From NCBI GenBank assembly GCA_002840905.1, contig PHDD01000030.1, positions 1 through 51,778 on the forward strand: a DNA stretch of 51,778 bases, given 5' to 3'. This document shows positions 1 to 6,719 of the stretch, one piece after another (within the stretch, counting starts at the first letter, position 1; each line of letters starts with the position of its first letter). Made by a program: the position numbers and the translations under genes. The DNA is from Bacteroidetes bacterium HGW-Bacteroidetes-4 (lineage in GTDB: Bacteria > Bacteroidota > Bacteroidia > Bacteroidales > SZUA-534). Below the pieces are notes generated by a model. It searched no databases, was not told where the DNA came from, and worked only from the letters and a program-made list of their open reading frames with translations.

Positions 1-772
1 CGGTTACTGCCATTATACCAATTGTCCATACAACGGCCAAGCCTGCTGTGAGCAACGGTAACAATACCCCGCGAAATGATTTGAAACTCAACAATAAAAT
101 AATTGCTATTACGAGGAAAACGATGGGAATAAGCCAAACAATATCCGAAACAATCAAATCGTTAATGTCGTTCATCATCATGGGCAGCCCGCCAAAGTAC
201 ATTGTTTCGGGCAAATCCAATGCTTCAATTTTATCCTTAATTTTTTTTGCAATAGCTTGTTTATTTTCATCAGGGAGAAGTGTAAACATTATTGCGGTTG
301 CCGTTCCGTCCTCTGAAACAACAGCTCCCCTGTACATCTCTTTAGAAAAAACATAGTTTTTTAGGCTATCTAACTGCGATTGTTCAACGGGCAAATCATA
401 CTCATCAACCAGTTTGCCTATTTCAATACCCCATTCAGAGCTTTTAATATCGAGAATGTTGGTTAAGCTTGTAACGGTTGAAACACCATTGGTATATTTA
501 AGGCTGTCAGTAATTTGCTTTATATGCTGAATGACTTCTGCTTTAAAAACATTATCTGTTTCCAGAACAATCATTCCCATATCGTTTCCGCCAAACTGTG
601 TGCCTATTTCCTTGTACAACCGGGCAGCAGGGTCATCATCAGGTAAAGAGCTTATTATATCAGAGTTTATATGCAAATCTTTTGCCTGATAACTAAAGAA
701 TACGGTTAATCCTACAACGGCTATAATAATAAGCCATTTAAATTTTACTATACCATCTGCGAATCTGTTCAT
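1..772 (-). CDS. MMPL/RND-family exporter, N-terminal part (runs off window)
   Basis: The frame opens at an ATG at 772 and stays open to the window edge, giving about 257 residues of a larger protein. The first 30 residues hold one membrane helix (after MNRFADGIVKFKW). A soluble domain of about 180 residues follows, then two closely spaced hydrophobic helices near residues 210-255 (around IVWLIPIVFLVIAIILLL). This single helix, periplasmic loop, then helix bundle is the order seen in the first half of MMPL/RND lipid or hydrophobe exporters. The gene lies 64 bp downstream of a TetR regulator on the same strand, so the two probably form an operon in which the regulator controls the pump. The substrate cannot be inferred. 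Only the N-terminal part is visible. Confidence 0.8.
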   Translation of the reverse strand, partial: MNRFADGIVKFKWLIIIAVVGLTVFFSYQAKDLHINSDIISSLPDDDPAARLYKEIGTQFGGNDMGMIVLETDNVFKAEVIQHIKQITDSLKYTNGVSTVTSLTNILDIKSSEWGIEIGKLVDEYDLPVEQSQLDSLKNYVFSKEMYRGAVVSEDGTATAIMFTLLPDENKQAIAKKIKDKIEALDLPETMYFGGLPMMMNDINDLIVSDIVWLIPIVFLVIAIILLLSFKSFRGVLLPLLTAGLAVVWTIGIMAVT

Positions 773-836
773 ATTTTGTTGTTTTGAAAATATTTATACT
801 TAAATCGTTTTATAGTCAGTTTTAGTGCAAAAAAAA

Positions 837-1406
837 TTATCGGGACAAACCTTTTGTGAGTATTCCAATTAAACCTTCAAAATGAGGAGCGTATTTCACA
901 TATTTGTTCTGTAGAAAGAAGGCTTTTATAACCATAATGAATACTTCTAACAAAACATCAATATCTCCAATTATTGTAAATTCACCCTTTTCAGCACCTT
1001 GTATTATTATTTTTTTCAGGTTCTCTTTTTCCCATCCATCTAATTCAGTCCTCAAATCATCAATGAAATGAAAATGTTCAAAAAAATCAGCTTTTAGCGT
1101 TTCATGATAATTTGCAGCAGAATTGAGAATTTCCATTCTTTTAACGAGATATTTTTTTACCTTTTCAGAGGAAGTCAAATCAGAATTGTTAACAATAAAA
1201 GACAGTTGATTTTTAAGGTTTATCATTTCTATTGACACTACCTCTTTAAATAGTTCCTCCTTGCTTGCAAAATGATAGTATAAGGAACCTTTGGCTTTCC
1301 TCGCAATTTTTGCGATTTCGTCCATTGAGGTTTTGTGAAACCCAAAGCGACTGAATAGCTTATCTGCAACGCTTAAAATTGATTCTTTGGTATTATCAAT
1401 GCTCAT
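837..1406 (-). CDS. TetR/AcrR family transcriptional regulator
   Basis: A 189-residue protein of normal TetR length. Residues 1-55 form the DNA-binding domain: SVADKLFSRFGFHKTSMDEI, then a recognition helix ending in KGSLYYHFASKEELF, the typical TetR signature. The rest is a helical ligand domain of unknown specificity. It is the first gene of a pair with the MMPL/RND exporter that follows by 64 bp, which suggests it represses this pump and itself. An inverted repeat directly upstream overlaps the predicted promoter and is the obvious operator candidate. The inducer is unknown. Confidence 0.9.
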   Translation of the reverse strand: MSIDNTKESILSVADKLFSRFGFHKTSMDEIAKIARKAKGSLYYHFASKEELFKEVVSIEMINLKNQLSFIVNNSDLTSSEKVKKYLVKRMEILNSAANYHETLKADFFEHFHFIDDLRTELDGWEKENLKKIIIQGAEKGEFTIIGDIDVLLEVFIMVIKAFFLQNKYVKYAPHFEGLIGILTKGLSR

Positions 1407-1413
1407 ATCATTT

Positions 1414-1440
1414 TTGTACTAAAATTGTTTTTCGGTACAA
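1414..1440. promoter_or_regulatory. Candidate TetR operator (inverted repeat)
   Basis: TTGTAC, 15 nt, GTACAA form a perfect 6-bp inverted repeat that starts 8 bp upstream of the tetR start codon. Its distal arm (1435-1440) overlaps the TAnnTTTG box of the predicted promoter, so binding would block transcription. That fits autorepression. The assignment to this TetR protein is inferred from position only. Confidence 0.55.
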
Positions 1441-1466
1441 AGATAGATATATTTTTTGCAATTCAA
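1438..1466 (-). promoter_or_regulatory. Bacteroidota-type promoter of tetR
   Basis: On the minus strand, TTG (1464-1466), an 18-nt spacer and TATCTTTG (1438-1445) match the Bacteroidota housekeeping consensus (TTG, about 19 nt, TAnnTTTG). Transcription would start about 25-30 nt before the tetR ATG at 1406. Confidence 0.6.
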
Positions 1467-1539
1467 GTTTTTTTTATTTTTTTCACAAATAACAAGAAAT
1501 GTGAAATCGTACCATAGTAGTTATGGGTGGGATGGGAAG

Positions 1540-1602
1540 ATTGCACTCTTTGGCAAAGCTTTGGATCGGGACAAGCTGTGGGGCTTTGCCAATGTGTGCA
1601 AT
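1540..1602. repeat. Imperfect palindrome H1 (hairpin-family element)
   Basis: Outer arms ATTGCAC (1540-1546) and GTGCAAT (1596-1602), a symmetric 3x3 internal loop, inner arms TTGGCAAAGC (1550-1559) and GCTTTGCCAA (1583-1592), and a 23-nt loop. The same geometry recurs at 6630-6695 and, half-preserved, at 8489-8530. The rest of the 445-bp gap between tetR and the MarR gene (1467-1911) shows overlapping short open frames on both strands but no convincing gene. Confidence 0.65.
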
Positions 1603-1911
1603 GTGGATGGGGTTTCCTTCTTTTTGCGGGGAGGAGAAAAAAAACAAAATAAATTTCCTCGCACTGCACCGCCCTATCAACGGAGTACCAATCCAATCAA
1701 TCCGTTTTTTTTAATTATTTCAATTTATCTATATCGTATCAATGTGTCGAGTTGGTGTTTCTCCACACTTGCTTACAACGGATGGCGGTATGTTTTTGTG
1801 CCGATTTCAAAGCACTGTCCTGTCAAGTTACACGAAAGTATATAAGATGCAGAAACGCTGAAATACCTACTATCTCGGCAATAAAATATAACGCATGTTA
1901 CCGCCTGTGCA

Positions 1912-2370
1912 TTATTCTTTCTTTTCTCTGATTTTATCCAACATCCTGTTCAATTCTTTAACTTCTTCTGCCGTTAAGTTATTAAGCAACGTGTCAGCTT
2001 CTTGCTCACAACTAAACATTTTATCAAGTAATGCCAAACCCAATTCAGTAATATCAACCGATTTTTGTCGTCTGTCTTCGGGATTTTCTATCCGGCTAAC
2101 CAAACTTTTCTGAACCAATCTGTCAACAATACGGCTGACATCTGAGTCTTTGTCGAGCATACGCTCCTTAATAAAACCTATCGACAAAGGTGCTTCGGAA
2201 CGAAAACCACGTAAAATACGCAATACATTGTATTGCTGTTCGGCAAGTCCGTGCTTTTTGAGCGATTGAAAGAACTCATAACTCAACTGCTTGGCAGTGT
2301 AGGTTAAATTTATCAGTCCTTTGTGATATTCGTTCCGAAAACGACCTTTTATTTCGTCTTCAATTTTCAT
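1912..2370 (-). CDS. MarR family transcriptional regulator
   Basis: A 152-residue protein with the MarR winged helix. Helices around AEQQYNVLRILRGF precede a recognition region (SIGFIKERMLDKDSDVSRIV), then the wing (RIENPEDRRQKSVDITELG) with the usual D-R-R. Its start overlaps the end of the DoxX gene by 4 bp (ATGA), so the two are translationally coupled. It is the last gene of a seven-gene operon of redox enzymes. MarR proteins in this setting often sense quinones, oxidants or other electrophiles, and it may repress the whole operon through the palindrome at 5634-5643. The ligand and the target site are inferred. Confidence 0.9.
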   Translation of the reverse strand: MKIEDEIKGRFRNEYHKGLINLTYTAKQLSYEFFQSLKKHGLAEQQYNVLRILRGFRSEAPLSIGFIKERMLDKDSDVSRIVDRLVQKSLVSRIENPEDRRQKSVDITELGLALLDKMFSCEQEADTLLNNLTAEEVKELNRMLDKIREKKE

Positions 2371-2723
2371 TTTATCTTAAAAAATTCAGGAGCTCTTAAA
2401 TAAAAAACTAACCACACTAAAATTAGTACAACACTTGGCATCATTATACTTGTCCCAGTTGTCATATGAATAATAATTGCTCCACCCATATAAGAACTTA
2501 GTAATAAGGTTCCATAGCGGTTTGTTTTTGGAAATAAAAATAATAATGATGAGGTAATTTCGCCTAATGCTATGATAATGCGCCAATCTCCAAGTTTCAT
2601 TTGTTCCATTTGTTCGGGATGAAGGAACAATTTACCACTTGCACTGTATAAAAAAAGTGCTGTTAATAAGCCGGCAATTACCCAACCGGTAATTTTTCTT
2701 GTTTTTGATATTTCTGTAATCAT
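2367..2723 (-). CDS. DoxX family membrane protein
   Basis: A 118-residue inner-membrane protein with about four hydrophobic segments and the DoxX-type start: a first helix with YSASGKLF, then HPEQMEQMKLGDWRIIIALGE. The family is widespread and linked to redox and quinone or thiosulfate metabolism, without one agreed activity. It sits 30 bp after the NmrA-like gene and overlaps the MarR gene by 4 bp. It probably acts with the operon's soluble reductases at the membrane, but the role is not shown by the sequence. Confidence 0.8.
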   Translation of the reverse strand: MITEISKTRKITGWVIAGLLTALFLYSASGKLFLHPEQMEQMKLGDWRIIIALGEITSSLLFLFPKTNRYGTLLLSSYMGGAIIIHMTTGTSIMMPSVVLILVWLVFYLRAPEFFKIK

Positions 2724-2753
2724 AATTTTATCCTTTATTGTTTAATAAATTGA

Positions 2754-3629
2754 TTATTTAGAGAATAATGTCGATAAATACGTTTTTACTTCGGTTGGTT
2801 TTCTTCCCAGTAACTTTGTCAAATCTGTAGTTGGCACATTCATGGTGTTTGCAGCAAAAGCAACTGCAAATGCCGTGGACATTTTAGCCCACATTTCAGG
2901 TACACCATAGCTGATTAACGTTTTTGTATAAGTTTCAGGCTCGGGTGAAACATATTGTATAGACTCACCGGATTGTGTCGAAATGATTTCGGCAATTTCG
3001 GCAAACGAAACAGGTTGTTCATTACCTATATTATAAACTTTGTTTTCATGCCCTCGGGTTGTTAATACATTTGCCAATGCTTCTGCTATTTCGTTACGAA
3101 GAACAAAATTTACCTTTCCGTTGCCCGCTGGCACAAAGAGGGTTTTTGTCTCTAAAATTTTCTCTCCAACAAATCCCATCAGCATATCCATGTAATAACC
3201 GTTTTCAAATAAGGTGTAACTGATACCACTTTCTTTCAGATAATTTTCTGTTTCCACATGGTCTTTGGCAATAAACCAAAGAGGAGAAGACGGGTCGTCA
3301 TGAGTACGCAAAAAACCTGTGTAAATGATATGTTTTACACCGTTTTCTTTTGCAGCTTTAATCGCATTTATATGCTGTTCTGCCCTGCTTTTAGCAACTT
3401 CGCTGGATGAAATCAGCAACATGGTATCAATTCCTTTGGTTGCATTCAGCAATGACGCGTAGTCATCGTAATCGCCTAATCGCACTTCAACTCCTTTTGC
3501 TTTCAATACTTGGGCTTTTTCTTCATTGCGTGCTAAAGCTACTATGTTGTTTATTTGATTTTTTTTAATAAGAAAGTCTATCGTAGCACTTCCTAAGTTT
3601 CCGGTTGAACCGGCTATTAATGTTTTCAT
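2754..3629 (-). CDS. NmrA-like NAD(P)H-binding oxidoreductase (QOR2-like)
   Basis: A 291-residue atypical short-chain dehydrogenase. The N-terminus has the Rossmann motif GSTGNLG (residues 7-13), followed by the VALARN strand end used for NAD(P) binding. Its closest named relatives by motif are the NmrA-type quinone oxidoreductases (QorB/YtfG) and NAD(P)H azoreductase-like proteins. It lies 29 bp after the DODA-type dioxygenase and 30 bp before doxX. The likely role is NAD(P)H-dependent reduction of quinones or related electrophiles, or redox sensing. The exact substrate is unknown. Confidence 0.8.
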   Translation of the reverse strand: MKTLIAGSTGNLGSATIDFLIKKNQINNIVALARNEEKAQVLKAKGVEVRLGDYDDYASLLNATKGIDTMLLISSSEVAKSRAEQHINAIKAAKENGVKHIIYTGFLRTHDDPSSPLWFIAKDHVETENYLKESGISYTLFENGYYMDMLMGFVGEKILETKTLFVPAGNGKVNFVLRNEIAEALANVLTTRGHENKVYNIGNEQPVSFAEIAEIISTQSGESIQYVSPEPETYTKTLISYGVPEMWAKMSTAFAVAFAANTMNVPTTDLTKLLGRKPTEVKTYLSTLFSK

Positions 3630-3658
3630 ACTTTTTTATTTTTTTTGTTATTAATATT

Positions 3659-4468
3659 TTATTCAAATTTATATCCTGAAATTTTCACTCCCATCAATGT
3701 TCCGCTATAATCTGTTTTCCCTGTATCATTTCCGGCTGCACCGGTTACGATAAACAAAGGCAACAAATGCTCACTTCTTGGATGACATTCAATTGCAGCA
3801 GGGGCTTTTTGCCAATTTATCATTGCAGAGCTTCTTTCTTCAACATTTGGGTTTGTAACTGTTTCTGCAAGCCAGTTGTCAAACTTTTCAGAATTTTCAA
3901 CGGCACTTTTACCTCCCGCCATAAAGCCACGCATGTTGTGATAGCTCATGCCAGAACCAATAATCAACACGCCTTCCATACGCAAAGGTTCAAGTGCTTT
4001 GCCAAGAATGATGTGTGTTTCAGGGTCAAGCGTTTTTACTAATGAGAGTTGAATAACAGGAATTTTAGGTTTTGGAAATGCAATCATAAGCGGTACAAAG
4101 GTGCCATGGTCATAACCTCTTTTAAATTCTCTTTTCGTTGTAAAATCGTTTGCTTTAATTAGATTTTCAACACGTTCTGCTAACTCGGCATTTCCGAATG
4201 CTGGCCAATTCAAATGATAAGTTGATTCAGGAAAACCGTAATAATCATAAAGCAATGGTGGATGTGTACCGAAATGGACAGTAGGAAAATCTTCTTCCCA
4301 ATGAGCAGAAATAACAAGAATTGCTTTTATTTTTTGACTGTTCGTCTGCCCAAGTTTTTCGAGATATTCTCTTAGTTTACCATAACCCACGGGGTCGCCA
4401 AAGGCATCGTCCATTACATGCCATGGGCCACCACCGTGAGGAATAAAATATACAGGAAGCTTTTCCAT
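3659..4468 (-). CDS. ygiD: 4,5-DOPA dioxygenase extradiol-like protein (DODA/YgiD type)
   Basis: A 269-residue protein of normal length for the class III extradiol ring-cleavage dioxygenase family. Metal-site histidines are visible in IPHGGGPWH (near residue 11), VISAHWEE (about 56), GYDHGTFVP (about 120) and ECHPRSEHLLPL near the C-terminus. Family members open catechol rings such as DOPA, although the physiological substrate in bacteria is often unclear. The neighbours are an FMN reductase (10 bp upstream) and an NmrA-type reductase, so it may remove catechols or quinone-related compounds. That role is inferred from context. Confidence 0.85.
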   Translation of the reverse strand: MEKLPVYFIPHGGGPWHVMDDAFGDPVGYGKLREYLEKLGQTNSQKIKAILVISAHWEEDFPTVHFGTHPPLLYDYYGFPESTYHLNWPAFGNAELAERVENLIKANDFTTKREFKRGYDHGTFVPLMIAFPKPKIPVIQLSLVKTLDPETHIILGKALEPLRMEGVLIIGSGMSYHNMRGFMAGGKSAVENSEKFDNWLAETVTNPNVEERSSAMINWQKAPAAIECHPRSEHLLPLFIVTGAAGNDTGKTDYSGTLMGVKISGYKFE

Positions 4469-4478
4469 CTCGTTTCCC

Positions 4479-5036
4479 TTATTTTCTTATTGTTTTAAGT
4501 GCTGTTCCCCAATTTATTAACTGGTCGAGCATCGTATTTAGATTAGTTTCATGCAATACCGCTGGTTTAAAGACACTAAAATTTTCGAAATCGGTGAACA
4601 AAGAAAGTAAAACTTGTGCGCGAACATCAGCTACTTGAAGCTCTCCCATTATTAAACGAAGGTGCTCAACAGCTCTTGCGCCACCAGCAGAACCATAACT
4701 TACAAAACCGGCTGCTTTATTATTCCATTCTGCATAAATATAATCTAATGCATTTTTTAAAGCTCCCGACAATGAATGGTTATATTCGCCTGTTACAAAA
4801 ATATATGCATCGAGCGATTTAATTTTTTCTGCCCAAGCTTTTGTATGTTCATTCATATATTGACCGAACGAAGCAGGAAAAGGCTCATCGAGTAGTGGCA
4901 AGTTAAAGTCTTTGAGGTCAACCAACTCATATTCTGCATCATTTCTTTTTGATGTTAACTCATATACCCATGTAGCAACTTGTTCGGCGTTGCGACCAGG
5001 ACGGGTACTTCCGATAATAATTCCAATTTTTAACAT
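4479..5036 (-). CDS. NADPH-dependent FMN reductase (flavodoxin-like)
   Basis: A 185-residue flavodoxin-fold protein. GSTRPGRN (residues 9-16) forms the FMN phosphate loop, GEYNHSLSGALKNALD the second flavin contact, and YGSAGGARAVEHLR the third. These are the signatures of the NAD(P)H:FMN or quinone reductase family (ArsH, ChrR, YieF type). It is cytosolic and probably performs two-electron reduction of quinones or similar compounds. It sits 16 bp after a small membrane protein gene and 10 bp before the dioxygenase gene. Confidence 0.88.
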   Translation of the reverse strand: MLKIGIIIGSTRPGRNAEQVATWVYELTSKRNDAEYELVDLKDFNLPLLDEPFPASFGQYMNEHTKAWAEKIKSLDAYIFVTGEYNHSLSGALKNALDYIYAEWNNKAAGFVSYGSAGGARAVEHLRLIMGELQVADVRAQVLLSLFTDFENFSVFKPAVLHETNLNTMLDQLINWGTALKTIRK

Positions 5037-5052
5037 ATTTTTCTCCTAAAAT

Positions 5053-5283
5053 TTAAGAATTGATATTTAATTTTTCTTCAATAGCATCTAACCGGTCATT
5101 TGCACTATGTATCATCATTGTTACTCTTACAAAAGGTAACCCCAAAAACATTAATGCGAGTGATGTAATCAAGCCAAACAAGTTGAAGTTAATAATATTA
5201 ACCACAACACCAACCAAGCCCATTAAGGCAGCAAAAATTCCACCTGGAACTCCGAGTGGACAACGTAATTTCTTCTTTTCCAT
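5053..5283 (-). CDS. Small two-helix membrane protein, unknown function
   Basis: 76 residues with a cationic N-terminus (MEKKKLRCPLGVPGG), two hydrophobic segments (about 15-33 and 35-53) and a charged C-terminal helix (SANDRLDAIEEKLN). I recognise no family. It is 13 bp downstream of the thioredoxin-like gene and 16 bp upstream of the FMN reductase gene, so it is clearly co-transcribed. A single Cys at position 8 sits just before the membrane. A structural or anchoring role is possible but not shown. Confidence 0.7.
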   Translation of the reverse strand: MEKKKLRCPLGVPGGIFAALMGLVGVVVNIINFNLFGLITSLALMFLGLPFVRVTMMIHSANDRLDAIEEKLNINS

Positions 5284-5296
5284 AATACTCCTTTAA

Positions 5297-5569
5297 TTAA
5301 TTTGATAAATATTCATTTAATTTATTAGTAAGTTCTTGTTTTGTCGGGACACTCCTGAAGGCAATTTCATCGTTAATCAATAGCGTAGGCACGGTATGTA
5401 TTCCTAATTTCATTGTTTTGAGCATTCCCGCAGGCATATTTACCATGGTTTGTTTTAGCTCAAATTTATTACCGTATTCTTTTAGCACTTCGCCAATCAA
5501 ACGTTTCATTATCTTACAGTTTGGACAGGTAAGTGAGTAAAACATTTCTAAAATAATTCGTTTTTCCAT
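5297..5569 (-). CDS. Thioredoxin-like small protein with CPNC active site
   Basis: From the ATG at 5569 the protein has 90 residues and starts MEKRIILEMFYSLTCPNCK. The frame also allows an ATG at 5596, but thioredoxin-fold proteins normally begin just before the first beta strand, so the inner start is preferred. The CPNC redox motif follows strand 1, and TVPTLLIN carries the cis-proline of the fold. It resembles the small redox-active disulfide protein/thioredoxin family. It is the first gene of the redox operon and lies right behind the predicted promoter, so it probably gives dithiol reducing power to this stress module. Confidence 0.82.
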   Translation of the reverse strand: MEKRIILEMFYSLTCPNCKIMKRLIGEVLKEYGNKFELKQTMVNMPAGMLKTMKLGIHTVPTLLINDEIAFRSVPTKQELTNKLNEYLSN

Positions 5570-5610
5570 ATAATTTTCAATCTTTAAAAAATTCAATTCC
5601 TAATTCAGCA

Positions 5611-5643
5611 CAAATATAGGTTTAAACATTATTTGTTGCAACA
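5611..5643 (-). promoter_or_regulatory. Promoter and candidate operator of the MarR redox operon
   Basis: On the minus strand TTG (5639-5641), a 20-nt spacer and TATATTTG (5611-5618) form a Bacteroidota-type promoter. The perfect 10-bp palindrome TGTTGCAACA (5634-5643) covers the -33 element, a natural place for repression by the operon's own MarR protein. Palindrome and promoter are seen directly. The protein-site link is inferred. Confidence 0.6.
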
Positions 5644-5874
5644 TATATATTAAAAAAATTTTTTGATTTTATTTTATCTATTGATATTCAGTATATTGAA
5701 GGAGTTATAAATTTTACGCATGTTATATTTGCATTGGCGGTAACGTTCGCAGCTATGCGCAGTGCGGGATTGCGTGGCTACATCTGTATCAACCGAGACA
5801 AACCTTGCCTGCGGGAACTGCACTTGCAAAACCTCTGAAACCCTTATTGGATATACCGTGCTTAGGCAAAGTAC

Positions 5875-6179
5875 TTATTTACTGAATCTTAATCCAACTG
5901 AAAAATCAATCCGATTTAAGCTTTCATACTCACCTTTTTCTAATTTAATCGTTTCTGTCTTTGTTCCTTCATTCCAGTCATATTCAAATAAAGTTCCTGT
6001 CAAAAACGAAATCTGAAATCCTAACGATAAATTTTCTGACAGTCCAAAATCGTACCCGACATCAAAGGATAATCCCATTGTACTGCCAGTCATTTTTTAC
6101 TTATCAATTATCACTTTATTGTTGGAATAACCCATATAACCTAAAGACAAGATCATGAGAAAAGCATTTTTTTTATCAT
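5875..6179 (-). pseudogene. Outer-membrane beta-barrel protein remnant
   Basis: The last 72 codons (ATG at 6093, stop at 5875) read as the end of a beta-barrel: alternating strands such as GLSFDVGYDFGLSENLSLGF and a final RIDFSVGLRFSK with the aromatic-rich C-terminus of outer-membrane barrels. Upstream, an ATG at 6179 starts a lysine- and leucine-rich, signal-like segment that breaks after eight codons and continues in another frame (MILSLGYMGYS) to a stop just before the barrel part. The whole fits a porin-family gene with a frameshift and most of its middle deleted. A short intact gene is possible but less likely. Confidence 0.5.
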
Positions 6180-6258
6180 GACTCAGAAGTCTGGTCGAAA
6201 ATGTCGGACCAATGAATGAAATTGAAAGTCATACAGAGTTTATTTTACACTTCCTACA

Positions 6259-6342
6259 GGGTAGATTGTGCGTCTTATGCAATGAAATGTTCGTATCACC
6301 GGGTAGATTGTGCATGCTCTGCAATGGACTGTTCGTGTTAGG
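6259..6342. repeat. Tandem duplication, two 42-bp units
   Basis: Two adjacent 42-bp units (6259-6300 and 6301-6342) start with the same 13 bases, GGGTAGATTGTGC, and match at 32 of 42 positions by my count. They lie in a non-coding stretch. A forward open frame across them gives a 14-residue cysteine-containing repeat but has no other protein-like feature. Confidence 0.65.
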
Positions 6343-6559
6343 CAATAAACGGTGCGCGCTGTTAGACACACACATTCCTATTCGTCTGTATTTTATTTAT
6401 TTTATTTTTTGGAGAGTATAAATTAAACTCTCGAAACAAACTCGTCTACCGGGCGTTTGCTGTAGTTAAAAGGCAATCGCGCTATGTGGATTTATGTAAA
6501 TTTGACGCCTGATTTTTTTACGCTAAAAATTTGATTTTTCCTTAGAATAGTGTTATGGG

Positions 6560-6709
6560 CTGGTGTTCATTGTTTTATGTCATTTTCTATATCAATTTAT
6601 TACTTCGTTTATGTCAGCCGTGCGTTGGCTTTGGTGGCTCTTTTGCAATTTTTGAATTTAGCCTTGGCTTGTGCAATTGCAAATGTTCCACCAAATGCGT
6701 AGGCACCAG
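6560..6709. repeat. Imperfect palindrome H2 (hairpin-family element)
   Basis: Outer arms TTTGGTGG (6630-6637) and CCACCAAA (6688-6695), a 4x4 internal loop, inner arms TTTGCAATT (6642-6650) and AATTGCAAA (6675-6683), and a 24-nt loop. CTGGTG (6560-6565) and CACCAG (6704-6709) may extend the structure. It lies 24 bp past the SWIM gene stop codon. It shares the TGCG-T/C-GGC lead and CTCTTTTGCAA core with H3. Confidence 0.7.
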
Positions 6710-6719
6710 TTTTAGTTAA

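Larger units (their letters stand above)
5645..6719. other. Gene-poor accessory stretch
   Basis: About 1.1 kb between the MarR operon and the SWIM gene with no intact gene. It holds a porin remnant (5875-6179), a 42-bp tandem duplication (6259-6342) and a hairpin element (6560-6709). GGCGGTAAC at 5736-5744 faces GTTACCGCC at 1897-1905, so this 9-mer brackets the MarR operon in inverted orientation. Short open frames here have no recognisable protein features. Confidence 0.6.

Noticed and set aside
48-356. Forward 102-codon frame at the window start
   Set aside because: It lies antisense to the clear MMPL exporter frame that runs from 772 to 1.
1456-1845. Overlapping open frames on both strands between tetR and marR
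   Set aside because: The frames contradict each other, have no recognisable domain or start signal and overlap hairpin H1.
6212-6421. Small cysteine-rich protein over the 42-bp tandem repeat
   Set aside because: The repeat explains the protein periodicity, and no start signal, neighbour or family supports a gene.
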